Shown here piece after piece: positions 24,326 through 34,804 of a stretch of 64,000 nt of DNA. Origin of the DNA: Microglena sp. YARC (lineage: Eukaryota > Chlorophyta > Chlorophyceae > Chlamydomonadales > Chlamydomonadaceae). Under the pieces are notes generated by a model that saw nothing but the letters and a program-made list of their open reading frames with translations, had not been told where the DNA came from and did not search any database. Every line of letters begins with the position of its first letter. The first letter of the stretch is position 1. The stretch is from NCBI GenBank assembly GCA_022414725.1, contig CM039462.1:176121629-176185628 (forward strand), given 5' to 3'. The position numbers and the translations under genes were made by a program.

Positions 24326-24520
24326 AATCAATCCTAAAACCAGTCAAAGAAAACTTTATCCACCGAATGCCTAGACGGAACAGGCAAAAGGGCTAAATTC
24401 TTCTGGGCTATGACATTTTATCAGTCATGCTATGCAAGTCAAGCAGGCCTCAACTACACATCTTTGCTTTACCTATTGCAGTATTGGGCCACTAAAACAA
24501 ACCTAGTAAATAGGTAGGTG
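24326..24520. other. End of the duplicated contig content
   Basis: Matches 11,690-11,890 in noisy form. After about 24,520 the sequence has no counterpart left of the gap. Confidence 0.6.
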
Positions 24521-25582
24521 GCCGAGGTGGGCAAGAACACAGTAAAATAGAAGAAATGCAGGTGTACATGATCCATATGTCAGTGTCATGTAAAGTACCA
24601 ATCACAACATAAACACCCAACCACACTCCCGGCAAAGATTAACCAATAAACAAGGCAACCTGTTAGCAAGCAGTAACTTGGTCAACACAGGCACAAGGCA
24701 GCTAAGACTGGGCTACAATTGCAGTCTACCACTACAATGCAATTCATAACCAAACCAGACGCTATGGAAATCTTGGAACGGTAGCTAAGGATGCATGCCA
24801 TATGGGTATGTAGTACTGTCCGCCAGTACTCTGACGCAGGTGCAGGCGGGTAACCATCATGCAGGTAGGCAGGCCTCAGGAAGGTGCAGGCGGGGTGCAA
24901 AGCTGTTCGCCAGTACTCCGGCGCAGGTGCTGGCCCGGCGCGTGTCCTGGTCTGGTCTGGCAGGTGCAGGCGGGTAACCGCCATGCAGGTAGGCAGACCT
25001 ATCCAGTGCTCCGAGCGCCAGTGCTCCTGGCTATCTGCCCAGCATCCACCAGAGAAGTTGCTAGGCAGGACAGTGACAGTGAAATGCATTGCGCAAAGGG
25101 TGCGAGAATTAGAAGCAACTCGGGGGTTATTCACAACCACCCGGTGCTATTGCAGATGCGCAGCAAGGCGATGCAGAAAGCGAAAGGCAAAGCAGCAGAT
25201 CATGAGAACAGAGCTGAAGTGAATTCCCATAGCAGTGAAATGCATTGCGCAAAGGGTGCGAGAATTAGGTGCAACTCGGGACCATGCAGGGCCACCCGGT
25301 GCTAATGCAGATGCGCAGCAAAGCAATGCAGGATGCAAAAGGCAATTTGCGCAAGGCATGAAAGGAGGTGAAAGCGCAAGGCATGAAAAGAGGTGAAAGC
25401 GCAAGGCATGAAGCAAAGCCTTTCCGACTTATCAAAACAGTCTTTCATGCATGCGCAGCAAGGGGGGGCCCGGCAAGGGGTCAATCAATGTACATCAAGG
25501 GGTCATGCAAAGGGGTCAAGCTGCCAGAGAAGGTGCTGGGCATGGCAATCAATGCACAGCAAGGAGTCATGCAAAGGGGTCA
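24521..25582. repeat. Short imperfect direct repeats, no gene
   Basis: Several repeat pairs are visible: a GTGCAGGCGGG-containing unit between 24,835 and 24,990, GTGAAATGCATTGCGCAAAG at 25,078 and 25,236, GCGCAAGGCATGAA three times at 25,353-25,412, and GGGTCATGCAAAGGGGTCAA at 25,499 and 25,566. No protein family is recognised. Confidence 0.5.
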
Positions 25583-25715
25583 AGCTGCCAATCCATTGAG
25601 AAGGACACCAAGGCAGAGGCTGTGCAATCGGATGGAGACAATGTAGACATTGCTAAGGAGGAGGAGATGGAGGAGGAGGAAGATGGGATGGGGGCATGGA
25701 GGAGGAGATTCTAGT
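25583..25715 (+). repeat. Inverted copy of the transposase-gene acidic tail
   Basis: Plus-strand sequence (AAGGACACCAAGGCAGAGGC onwards, through a GGAGGAGGAGATGG tract) matches the minus strand of 4,400-4,530. It places a second, inverted copy of the gene's 3' end on the far side of the foldback, as expected for a long terminal inverted repeat. Confidence 0.7.
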
Positions 25716-26394
25716 GCAGCGATTGTACAGGCGCTGTTGTTACCCAACAAGTTAGCATTGGCCCTCTTTCTACAACGTGATAGCCTGTTCCCACAATCTA
25801 GAGTAGACAGTATTGTGTCAGGTAGCACCATGGCGTCAGTTAGCACATGATCTGTCAGCACCAAGTGCAGAAGTTATCACCAATGGACTTGTTGGCAGCA
25901 GTGCAACATTAGCACCGTGCACAAGTTTGCACGAGTGTACTAGTTTGCCTTATCCAACACACATTTTGAGTAATTTCAGGATTCTAGGATGGCAGTTTGC
26001 AGATTTAAGGATATAAATTTGTGTTATGTACATAATGAGGCTATGAGGTATGAAATTATGAATAATAAGTCCTGAGTTAGGAGTTATTAGTTCTGACTTG
26101 TATAAGGTACATATAAGTTCTGAGTTGTGAGTTATACACAAGTGAGGTACACATAAGTACAGATTTCGGAGTCATAAGTACTAAGTTGTAATTTTGAACT
26201 GTTGAGTTGTGAGTTGTGAGATAAATAATTATGAGCAATGCGTTCAAGACTTTGTAAACAGCTTTCACCTTCCTCTTGACTGTCCTCTACAATTGATTTT
26301 GTATTGGAATACTTCGAAGGAACTTTCTCTCTCTCCAAACGAGCAAATCAATGTTACAACTGAAATTGAAGGGAATAGTCTCTTTCTCCTGAAT
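25716..26394. other. AT-rich stretch with TAAGTTCTGAGTTGTGAG-type repeats
   Basis: Loosely repeated motifs of 15-25 bp (ATAAGT, CTGAGTT, GAGGTAC) fill 26,050-26,225. No gene is supported. This block is not present at the left end, so the two ends are not identical throughout. Confidence 0.4.
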
Positions 26395-26600
26395 ACAACG
26401 AAACAATCTTACAAAATAAATTGTAAGATATTTTCGTAAAATACACCAAAAAAGCAAAATCAATTAATTTTCGAAAACGATCTTACAAAATAAATTGTAA
26501 GATATTTTCGTAAAAATACACCAAAAAATCAAAATCAACTAATTTGCGAAAACGATCTTACAAAATGTATCGTAAGATTTCAGTAAAATAAAAAATCCGT
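26395..26600. repeat. Three TCTTAC/GTAAGA hairpins (right)
   Basis: Palindromes ATCTTACAAAATAAATTGTAAGAT occur at about 26,405-26,430 and 26,486-26,510, and a variant at 26,554-26,578, spaced about 75-80 bp. They mirror the three hairpins at 4,069-4,312 and directly adjoin GTTCGGAAGCAGGAACGCCC, the reverse complement of 3,992-4,011. Confidence 0.7.
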
Positions 26601-27010
26601 TCGGAAGCAGGAACGCCCATTAATTGCCATTATCCATGCTCTTGGTTCTCAAATGCATGCCTTACTATGCTCATCACTGTGGTCCTGCCCCTTGCCGTGC
26701 TCCCTTCCCTTCCTTCCTCTTGAACGCATGCCCTTCTTTAATCATCACTTTCCAGGCGTACTTTGCTCCCTTCCCTGCTTTGCTCTCTAACACATGCCCT
26801 GATCTGCTTATCGCATCCATGCCCCTTACCGTGCTCCCTGCCATTCATTGCTCTATAATGCCTGCTCTGCTCTGTTTAGCACCTGCATGCCCCTTGCCAT
26901 GCTCCCTGCCATTGGTTGCTATGTAACGCAGGCCATGCTCTGCTCATCACCGTCCTTCCCCTTGCCATTAACCCTGCCATTGGTTGCTCTCTAACGCATG
27001 CCCTGCTTTG
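26601..27010. repeat. Diverged satellite, right end of the large element
   Basis: Units with CCTGCCCCTTGCC, CTCATCAC and CTAACGCATGCCC match the left satellite at 2,859-3,470 and continue from the inverted hairpin segment. Fewer units and more divergence than at the left. Confidence 0.7.
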
Positions 27011-27740
27011 CATGTCTTGCAGAGCAAAAGGATGGATGGAAATGCTACGGCTGCGATGAAGATTGTTGCCACGAAGGAACTACACATGCTGAAGATGGAA
27101 ATATAAAATAGAATCAGCGAATATATATAGATGTATAGCTTTGATTGGGCGTTTCTTCTTGGTGGATATATAGGCCTATGTTTTCATAAGTAGACAAATA
27201 GATAGCTGCCTGCAGGCTGCGTATATACTTGTACTTGAACTTAATTAGCTACATGGCTCCAGCCAGCGATTTGGCTGCTCGTTTTTGCTTGCTGTCTATC
27301 TATGGTTAATGGATGTAGAGGAAATATATGGGCTGTAGTGGATGTACATGTGTAAGGATGCTTACATAGATATATAGGTAGATCAATAGGTTAATGGATG
27401 CATAGTTTATTATGTATGTAATCTATCTTCTCGACTCCTGATGTAATTGAGAAAGGCTCCTAGAAAATATTCCTGAAAATGTGACCTCTCCGAACACCAT
27501 GCCCAAACGGCCCTGCAGGCGAAGTACAGGCGAAATGTCTCAGAAGAACATTTCGCCTCATTACCGTGCACAAGCCGCCGTGCGTGGCGAGATGCCGTCG
27601 AAATATCTCAGAAGTCTGAGACATTTCGATGACAATCCGCCTTGGCGAAATGCAGGCGAAATGTCTCGGGATCCTGAGCTACACTCGACGCGGGTATAGG
27701 GCTTACCGCTAGAGTCAGAAGTGCCAGGTCATTAAAGGAC
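27011..27740. other. AT-rich and hairpin-rich spacer
   Basis: No gene is supported. At 27,246-27,285 a reverse copy of the inverted-repeat family at 45,072-45,316 is visible (CAGCCAGCGATTTGGCTGCT). At 27,520-27,670 the motif GCGAAATGTCTC recurs in both orientations around a hairpin (AAATATCTCAGAAGTCTGAG near 27,600). No second Copia LTR is found upstream of the Copia frame that follows. Confidence 0.4.
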
Positions 27741-28346
27741 TATGACTAATCGCGGAGCCCGCGTGCATTCCACTCGTACGCATCTAGCGATCTGTCGACT
27801 TCCCCGAGTGTGCATGCACCTCTGCTTGCGCCACTTCCACCGGTCAACCCGGAGGTGGCCAAGCCGTCTTTGCTGCAAAGTTCTGCGTCCTTCACCACCA
27901 CCAACCCTATGGAGCGAGGTATTCCTGGCTACAACACTCGTGCTCGAGAAGCTGCTGCCACGGCTGTCCGCACATTTGCTGCTGGCACTTCGCGGGAACC
28001 CCCCCTCCGCCACCGCCTGTGGATCTGCCTCCTCCTTCGATCCCGCCCCCTCCAGTATCTTCGCGGTCTCGCGATGCTTGGGAGCATCTGCTCTCTTGTG
28101 GACCTCCTCGTAGTCTACAGCTGCGGGACTTCCGTCTTGTCCGCCGAGCTCAATCCGAGCTTGGATCTCTGGATGGCATCTTGTACGGTAGGCTGGATTA
28201 TAAGGCCACTCAGGCCAATGTTGATCTCAAGGGTCGTGTTCGGCGTGTGATGGCATTCACTGAGCTAGGTCTCAAGTGCCGGTCTATTCTAAGGCCTGTT
28301 CCGGAGGGGATTAGATATCTGCCTCCTCCTTCGATCCCACCCCCTC
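27741..28346 (+). pseudogene. Copia gag, N-terminal part, tandemly duplicated
   Basis: Frames shift near 28,000, but PMERGIPGYNTRAREAAATA and SRSRDAWEHLLSCGPP read as one product. The stretch from about 28,028 to 28,312 is repeated at 28,313-29,100 (LRDFRLVRRAQSELGSLDGI in both). The second unit is interrupted by the foldback at 28,347-28,831. No 5' LTR is visible, so this Copia copy is 5'-incomplete or rearranged. Confidence 0.5.
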
Positions 28347-28831
28347 TGTCAGCGTATACTACTAGGACACGAGTGCCTTATTGACGTCTGATCAGAATAC
28401 AACTATGGTCTTACGACTATAGTCTTGGGGGCAACTTAGTACTGGTCAGTCCCGCAACTCGCCTGTATATCGCGGCCATCTGGGGAGAATCGAACCCCCC
28501 CGTTTTCCTCCCGAGTCAGGCATTATTGTCAGCGTATACTACTAGGACACGAATGCCTGATTTGCATCTGAATCATGCAAAACGGGGGGGTTCGATCCTT
28601 TCCAGAAGGTCGCGGTACACAGGCGGGGTGCGGGTCTGATCTGTACTAAGTTGCCCCCAATCGTATGACCATAGCCGAAAGGTTGGCTGTGGATTAATGG
28701 AACCTCTGGGTAATCTGTTCTCCTCCCGGGACATGCATTATTGTCAGCGTATACTACTAGGACACGAGTGCCTTATTGGCATCTGATCAGATGCCAATAA
28801 GGCACTCGTGTCCTAGTAGTATACGCTGACA
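28347..28831. mobile_element. 485-bp foldback element with 45-bp ends and 5-bp target duplication
   Basis: It starts TGTCAGCGTATACTACTAGG and ends with the reverse complement of the same sequence. The last 90 bp (28,742-28,831) are a perfect palindrome of two 45-bp arms. A further internal copy of the end lies at 28,528-28,556, and 28,405-28,515 is an imperfect reverse complement of 28,565-28,670. The flanks are CCCTC on both sides, and the undisturbed parallel gag unit near 28,040-28,060 has CCCTC once, so this is a clean insertion with a 5-bp duplication. Inside are box-like tRNA motifs (CCTAGTAGTATA; GGGGTTCGATTCTCCCC on the minus strand). No protein is encoded, so it would be non-autonomous. 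Confidence 0.8.
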
Positions 28832-29400
28832 CCCTCCAGTCTTGACTTCCCGGTCTCGCGATTCTTGGGAGCATCTGCTCTCTTGTGGACCTCCTCCTAG
28901 TCTACAGCTGCGGGACTTCCGTCTTGTCCGCCGAGCTCAATCCGAGCTTGGATCTCTGGATGGCATCTTGTACGGTAGGCTGGATTATAAGGCCACTCAG
29001 GCCAATGTTGATCTCAAGGGTCGTGTTCGGCGTGTGATGGCATTCACTGAGCTAGGTCTCAAGTGCCGGTCTTTTCTAGGGCCTGTTCCGGAGGGGATTA
29101 GATATCCTCCTGCTCATGGGGTTACGTTTGGTGGTGTGGGGCGTAGGAATGCTGATTTGAAGGGGTACCAGTGGTTGAAGGTTCCACGCCCTCTCTGTCC
29201 TGTAGAGCCTGATTTCGAGCTGGTAGTGAGTTTTGCGCGGTCCCTGCCTGATGTTAGGAACATAGATGACCAGCGCGCGTATGACGCTGGTCTTGCGGCT
29301 GAGTATTTTCTGGAGGTTCGTAAGTCTTTGGCACCCCTGACCCCTGCTCCTGCTGCTGGAACTTCGGCCTCTCATGGAGTCATGGTGAGTCTCGTGTAGA
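28832..29400 (+). pseudogene. Copia gag, second unit
   Basis: The frame after the insertion repeats SRSRDSWEHLLSCGPPPSL and continues beyond the duplicated unit with KVPRPLCPVEPDFELVVSFA and RAYDAGLAAEYFLEVRKSLA, stopping at 29,399. This is the uninterrupted form of the gag N-terminal region. Confidence 0.5.
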
Positions 29401-29410
29401 TCCTGCACTG

Positions 29411-30405
29411 TTGGGTTTTAGTGCCCTGCCCCTGGACCGTCAGGAGTTCATGTGTCTCACCATGATGCTTGCTCATATGACGGATGCGATGGTCAAGGTG
29501 TATCAGGACTTTGCCACTCCTCGGGATATCTTGATCGATATCCGGAGGAAGCAGTCTGATGCCCTTGCCGCTCGTGTCCCTCTCATGCTTACCATGGCAG
29601 GGAGCTTGTCTGCCGTGGTCAACAGGGGTAGTGGTGAATGTTCGTTTGGTCGTGGGTTGGTATCTCTCACCAACCCTAAGTGCGCCTACTTTGCATATTG
29701 TAGGAGTGGCACCACCATTCGAACTGAATCCTCCGTGTCGCTGGTTTGTGTCGGGAGACCCACCTCCTGGGGTGAAAGTCCTTTCACAACTTAAAAAAAA
29801 ATGCTCATCGAGCTTCAAGGTGCATCCATGGGCCACTCTGAACGTGTGGATGATTTCTTTCGCATGGTCCGTGGTTTGTGCACTGACCTCCGCAGTGCTG
29901 GGTATCCACAGACTCAGCGTCATGCCATGAACACTATCGTTCAGGGTATTCGTCTTCCTCGCTTCGACTCCCTGCGGATCAAATTTGGTACGTTGCTGTA
30001 CCAATCGCAGCCTGTTGATTACTGGACCTGTCTTGCAGAGTATAGGTCGTTAGATTTCTTGAATGTGTCGCTCCCCAAGTCGGACTCCAGGCATCCTGGT
30101 TGGTCCCGCGACCCTCCCCAAGTCCCTGCCAATGCTGCTTTCCAGCGTGGGCGGGGACCTGGTGCTCAGGGTTCGTTCCGGGGCTGCCAAGAGATACCTG
30201 GATTGCGCTTGGGGACCTTGTCCTCACAAAACGACCCACTCGGAGGAACGCTGCTGGACGAAGCACCCGCACCTGCGAAAGACCAAGGCTGGTGCACCGG
30301 GCAGTGGACCCGTGCCCATTGCCTTGGCCCTTCCAGGTTCGCTGACTCGAAAGCAGTTGTCCTCCTTGCAGGCTCAGATTGACGAGTTTGCCATGTCCAA
30401 GAACT
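29411..30405 (+). pseudogene. Copia gag, capsid and zinc-knuckle part
   Basis: Three shifted frames follow one another. The middle one (29,801 on) has the gag-like pattern GHSERVDDFFRMVRGLCTDL then NTIVQGIRLPRFDSLRIKF. After a shift near 30,180 the next frame gives DCAWGPCPHKTTHSEERCW, a cysteine-histidine cluster at the expected place of the nucleic-acid-binding knuckle, and stops at 30,405. The shifts mean that no single gag protein can be made from this copy as read. Confidence 0.55.
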
Positions 30406-30409
30406 AGGA

Positions 30410-32964
30410 GGTACGCTCTGTCCTATTCTCTTGCACAACGAAGTTCTCTAATGTGTGTAGCCCGAGCCTATCTGAGGGTGTCTGGCATGTGGACTCTGGA
30501 GCTGGAATGTCTATCACAGGTGATAAGTCTTTGTTAGTTCACTGTGTATAAGGCTTCTGAACATTGTCCTGCAGTTAGATTTGGTGATGGGGTGGTTCAA
30601 CGGTCAGAGGGTATGGGATCCATTGTGTTATGTAGTGATTGGTTACCAACTTCAATCACTCTGACCAATGTTCTCTACATACCTCGCTGTCCGGTGAACC
30701 TCCTGTCGGTAAATGCTGTGGCTCATTCTCTCCACTGCCAGGTTTCTTTTGATAGTCTTAGTTGCACTGCCACTCAGGGCTCTTCTGTTCTCTGGTCTTT
30801 CCCTGCCTCCAGTGATGGTGTTTACAAGTTTACCTGTAGGCCTTGTAGCACCACCCGTGGCTGTTTGAGTAGTGCTGACCATTGCCCAGTTTTTGCACTT
30901 GATGTTGATGAGGACGGTGGAGTTGTTATACCTACCACTCCTGAATGGCTGTGGCATAGGCGGCTGGGTCACCCCGGCTATGATGCCATGCGCAGACGTG
31001 TCAAAAAAGGTATGGTTAAGAACTTACCCCTCTCTCTCAGGCAGGTGCAGAAACTGGCTAAGATCCCTTGTGATGCTTGTCAGAAGGCTAAGGGCAAACG
31101 TCTCCCTTTTCCTAAAGAAAGCACCACTAAGATCCGTGCACCTCTCCAACGCCTTCACTTAGACATCATGGGACCAGTTCATATTAGGGGCCTGCGCTGG
31201 GAGTTTTATATTCTGTGCCTCACAGCAGACCAATACTCTGGCTATGCTGAGGTATTGTGCTTGAGGACCAGGGATGAAGCTCCCTTAGCAGTCCAAACTA
31301 TCATCCTCAGATGGATGAATCAGCTGCATGGGTTTGCCTTTAAGTGTCTGAGATCTGACAGGGCTAAGGAGTTTAAAGTTAAGTGGTTCGAGGATTGGCT
31401 GATATCGGTTGGCGCAGTGCATGAGTTATCGTTGGCATACACTGCACAGCAGAATGCAACTGTGGAGAGGTACAATGGGGTCTTACAGTCTGTAGCTAGG
31501 AGCATCCACCTGGAGTCTAAACTAGCTAAGTCTTTCTGGCCCTATGCCTTCCTAGCTGCTTGTTACCTACGTAATCGGCTGCCCAATCAGGGAGACAGAA
31601 CTCCATACGAGCTGTTCTTTGGGGTTGCGCCTGATGTGTCGTTGTTGCGTGTGTTTGGGTGCCCTTGCTACGTCACGTTAGTCAATGGGAAGAAACGCAA
31701 CAAGCTAGACGAAAGGGCGTTATCTGGTAGACTGGTTGGGTATTCCCTGGTGAGTAAGGGTTATTTTGTTTGGGTTCCTAAGTTGCGCCAGGTAGTAGAG
31801 AGTCGTGATGTACTCTTCTATGAACAGTTTAGCTATAACTGCATACCTGGGCTGTCCCCTTATGACGGGTCTCCGTATGTTTCACGCATCCCTGCCGCTA
31901 TCAACGGACACATGCCTGAGTCTGCGATTAATGCCTTAGATCCTTTACCAACCCCAATTGTCGACCGCTGCCCTGGTCATGGGATGACTTTGCGTCCCAG
32001 GTCAGGGGCTGATGGTGTTGCATTGCGTGTGAAGGTACTGGGCGGGCGGGATTCCGAAGTTCCTTCAGACAGTGATTTACCCGAATCTCAAGGGGTCGCC
32101 AGGCCCTCCTCTGCGCCACGTTCCGTCGGCGAAGCTCTAGGATTAAGACAGTCTCAGATCATAGTGGAGCCTGTCATAGGTCCATTGTCTAATAGTCGCC
32201 AACCTCCGGCCACCTCGGATGGCTCGCAGGCGTTGTTACTCCCTTCGCCTCCTGCCGTCCCTGGTGGATCATCCGGGTCAAGCCCATGTGATGATGTAGC
32301 CGTCACCGAAAGTGTGAGTGATGACCTTGAACATTGGTCTGGTTCCGATACTGCGTATGGCTGGGGTGTTCCGGTCGACCCAGGATTCGTTGATATAGAG
32401 GCAAAGAATGCCGGCCTTGTTCAACCAGGCAGTAGTTCTGCACTGGGGGCTATACTACCGGTTACTGCTGATATTCCTGATACCCCTGCTGCTCATGTAC
32501 AAGTAAACTGCTTGTACGTGGGAGCTTACATTTCCACCTCCACTGAACTAACCTATAAAGCTGCCATGCTTTCCTCCAACCCTGACAGGGATCAGTGGCT
32601 GCTTGCTATGAAGGATGAGATGGCGTCCCTACATGCCCATGGTACTTGGGCACTCACTCCACAGCCTCCTAAGCAGAGGATCCTGTCTGGCAGGTGGTTA
32701 TTTGTGAAGAAGGTTGGGGTTGATGGTTCTGTGCGCTTTAAGGCACGTTTTGTGGTCCGTGGTTTTCTGCAGCGTCCTGGGCTGGACTTTCGTGACGTAT
32801 ATGCCCCCGTCTCCTCTAAAGCAGGTCTGAGGGTGCTCCTTGCTGCCATCACTCATAGGAAAATGTTTGTTCGGCAGCTGGACATCAAGACTGCATTTCT
32901 GAATGCTAAGCTGGAACCTGGTCTGGACCTGTACTGCCACCAGCCTGAGGGTACTTGGTCCTAA
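30410..32964 (+). pseudogene. Copia pol: protease, integrase, start of reverse transcriptase
   Basis: The protease motif WHVDSGAGMSITG lies at about 30,485-30,525, with a stop or shift at 30,549 before the long frame from 30,544. That frame of about 806 codons has the pre-integrase zinc motif (WHRRLGHPG then CDACQ, near residues 137-180). It then has the integrase core with D in HLDIMGP, D in LRSDRAKEF and E in QQNATVERYN, and finally the first reverse-transcriptase blocks (FKARFVVRGFLQ, DVYAPVSSKAG, LDIKTAFLNA). It ends at 32,964 through a one-base shift near 32,945. Order protease-integrase-RT is diagnostic of Copia. Confidence 0.85.
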
Positions 32965-34114
32965 CGGTGTTCCCCTTGTGTGCAAACTGATCAAGTCCCT
33001 TTATGGTTTGAAGCAGGCGCCTAGGGCTTGGAGTATGGATGTCAAGCGGGTTTTGGTTGCATATGGGTTTACTATGTGCAAGGCAGAACCTGCTCTGTAT
33101 TTTAGGAGGGATTCTTTTGGTGCGTGGAGCTATGTCCTGACCTATGTTGATGATTTTATCTGTGCTTTTAGTGAGCTGGCTTTATATGCTTTGCTGATCA
33201 AGGCTATGGAGAAAGCTGGCTGGGAGGTCAAGGAGATGGGTGTCCCGGTTCAGTTCCTCTCATTGGACATGGCCGTTACAATTGACTCTGAAGGCAGGTG
33301 TGTACAGATCAACCTCTCCCAGCACTCCTACATTGTTGATCTGGTGGAGCAGTTTGGTCTTACTGCTGCTGCCAAGCCCAAGTTTTCTGGCCCCATGGCC
33401 AAGTCCACCGTCACTGACCCACCTGGAGACCCCCTGCCCTCTAATAGCCAGTACCTATCTCTTGTGGGTGCTTTGCTATACCTGGCTACTTGCACCAGGC
33501 CTGATATTTCTTTTGCTGTGAGCTACCTGTCCAGGTTTTCTGCTCACCCTACCGTCCCCCTCTGGGGGGCAGCCAAGCGTTTGCTCTTGTATTTGAGGTC
33601 ACATTCCCACCTGGGACTCACTTACACCCACAGCCCTGAGTTCTCTTTTACTGTCTTTAGTGACTCATCCTTTGCTGATGATGGGTCTGACAGGAGGTCT
33701 CAGACTGGCTTTGCTGTGCTTGCTGGGGGGTGCATAGTGAACTGGATGAGCAAGAGGCAGCCTACTGTTGCCATTAGCTCTAGTGAGGCTGAGTATCAGG
33801 CCCTGTCTCAGACTGCCAGGGAGGTGCAATGGTTGAAGAAGTTGAGGGTGGATCTGGGTCTGCCTTGTGGTTTGGTTACCATTCATGGTGACAACTTAGG
33901 GTCTCTGAGTTGGGCCAATGACTGGCAGCTGCTCCCTCGCAGCAAGCAAATTGATGTTATTCATCACTACATCAAGGAGCTGGTGGAGGATGGCCAACTG
34001 GATGTTGCCTATGTTAACACTAAGGACAACTGTGCTGACCCCTTCACCAAGCCCCTTGATCCTGCTGTGTTCTGGCGGTTTGTCCGAATGCTTGGAATGA
34101 CCGCGTCTCCTTAG
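32965..34114 (+). pseudogene. Copia pol: reverse transcriptase palm and RNase H
   Basis: The frame picked up after the shift at about 32,945 reads GVPLVCKLIKSLYGLKQAPR, the catalytic YVDD (LTYVDDFICAF), the YLATCTRPDISFAVSYLSRF block, and the RNase H region with SDSSFADD, SSSEAEYQAL and HGDNLGS, ending DPFTKPLDPAVF and a stop at 34,112-34,114. Apart from the shift joining it to the previous part it is uninterrupted, so the element is not very old. Confidence 0.85.
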
Positions 34115-34424
34115 GGTCATATTTGTTTTTGCTACATCGGTTTCTTTGGTTATCATTGTTTGGCATTAGGTTCCTATTCCCGGATCGGGTTTTCTATACC
34201 GTTGTTACCCATCTTTGATATTCGGTTTTTCATCCTTTTCTAACTTGGCAAAATTTTGTTTTTGCCTTGTTTCATTCCTTCCTTTCACCCTTTGGGTTTC
34301 ATTTGAAGTTCTCTCGATATTTCGGAGTTCTTTTTTTTTTTTTTTATCTGTTACGTATAGTTTTATGTACCCAGTGCCATAGGTGGAGTAGTCGTATTGT
34401 ATGTCACCTGTGTCATAGGTGGAG
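34115..34424 (+). other. Copia 3' untranslated part and polypurine tract
   Basis: T-rich non-coding sequence. ATAGGTGGAG directly before the LTR start at 34,425 fits a polypurine tract for plus-strand priming. GTGCCATAGGTGGAGTAG and GTGTCATAGGTGGAGTGT form a short tandem pair at 34,374-34,426. Confidence 0.5.
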
Positions 34425-34804
34425 TGTCAGCATGAATTGCGGTGCTCTCACGCGTTTTATGACTTGGTGACTACTTATGTACTTCCTTAGAACTATCGGT
34501 CCAGACAGTGTTTCTGTCTGTACTGTGTCAGCTTCCCGTAGACTGTGTCATCCTTCATGACACGGTGACAGCTTCCTGTTGGCTGCGTCACCTGTCCCCC
34601 TGACACGCGCTATACTGCCTGCGCCCAGCTTAAGATTCCAGGCTTAGGTTCTAGACTCAGGTTCTGGCTACCGCCTCTTCCACCGATGGTGCACTTTGGC
34701 GTCCGCCTGTCCTTGTAACGCTATTCTCGTCTCCGTGTATAGATTGGCGCGTCTGTTCCGCTGCAACATCTCTGTCCACTCTACGGAGTGTATTCTAGCT
34801 GATA
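34425..34804 (+). mobile_element. Copia 3' LTR
   Basis: 380 bp, TGTCAGC to GCTGATA, matching 492-871. It follows the RNase H end by 310 bp. The matching upstream LTR at 492-871 lies before a different interior stump 33 kb away, so the two LTRs belong to different insertions of the same family, or to one element split by later insertions. Confidence 0.8.
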
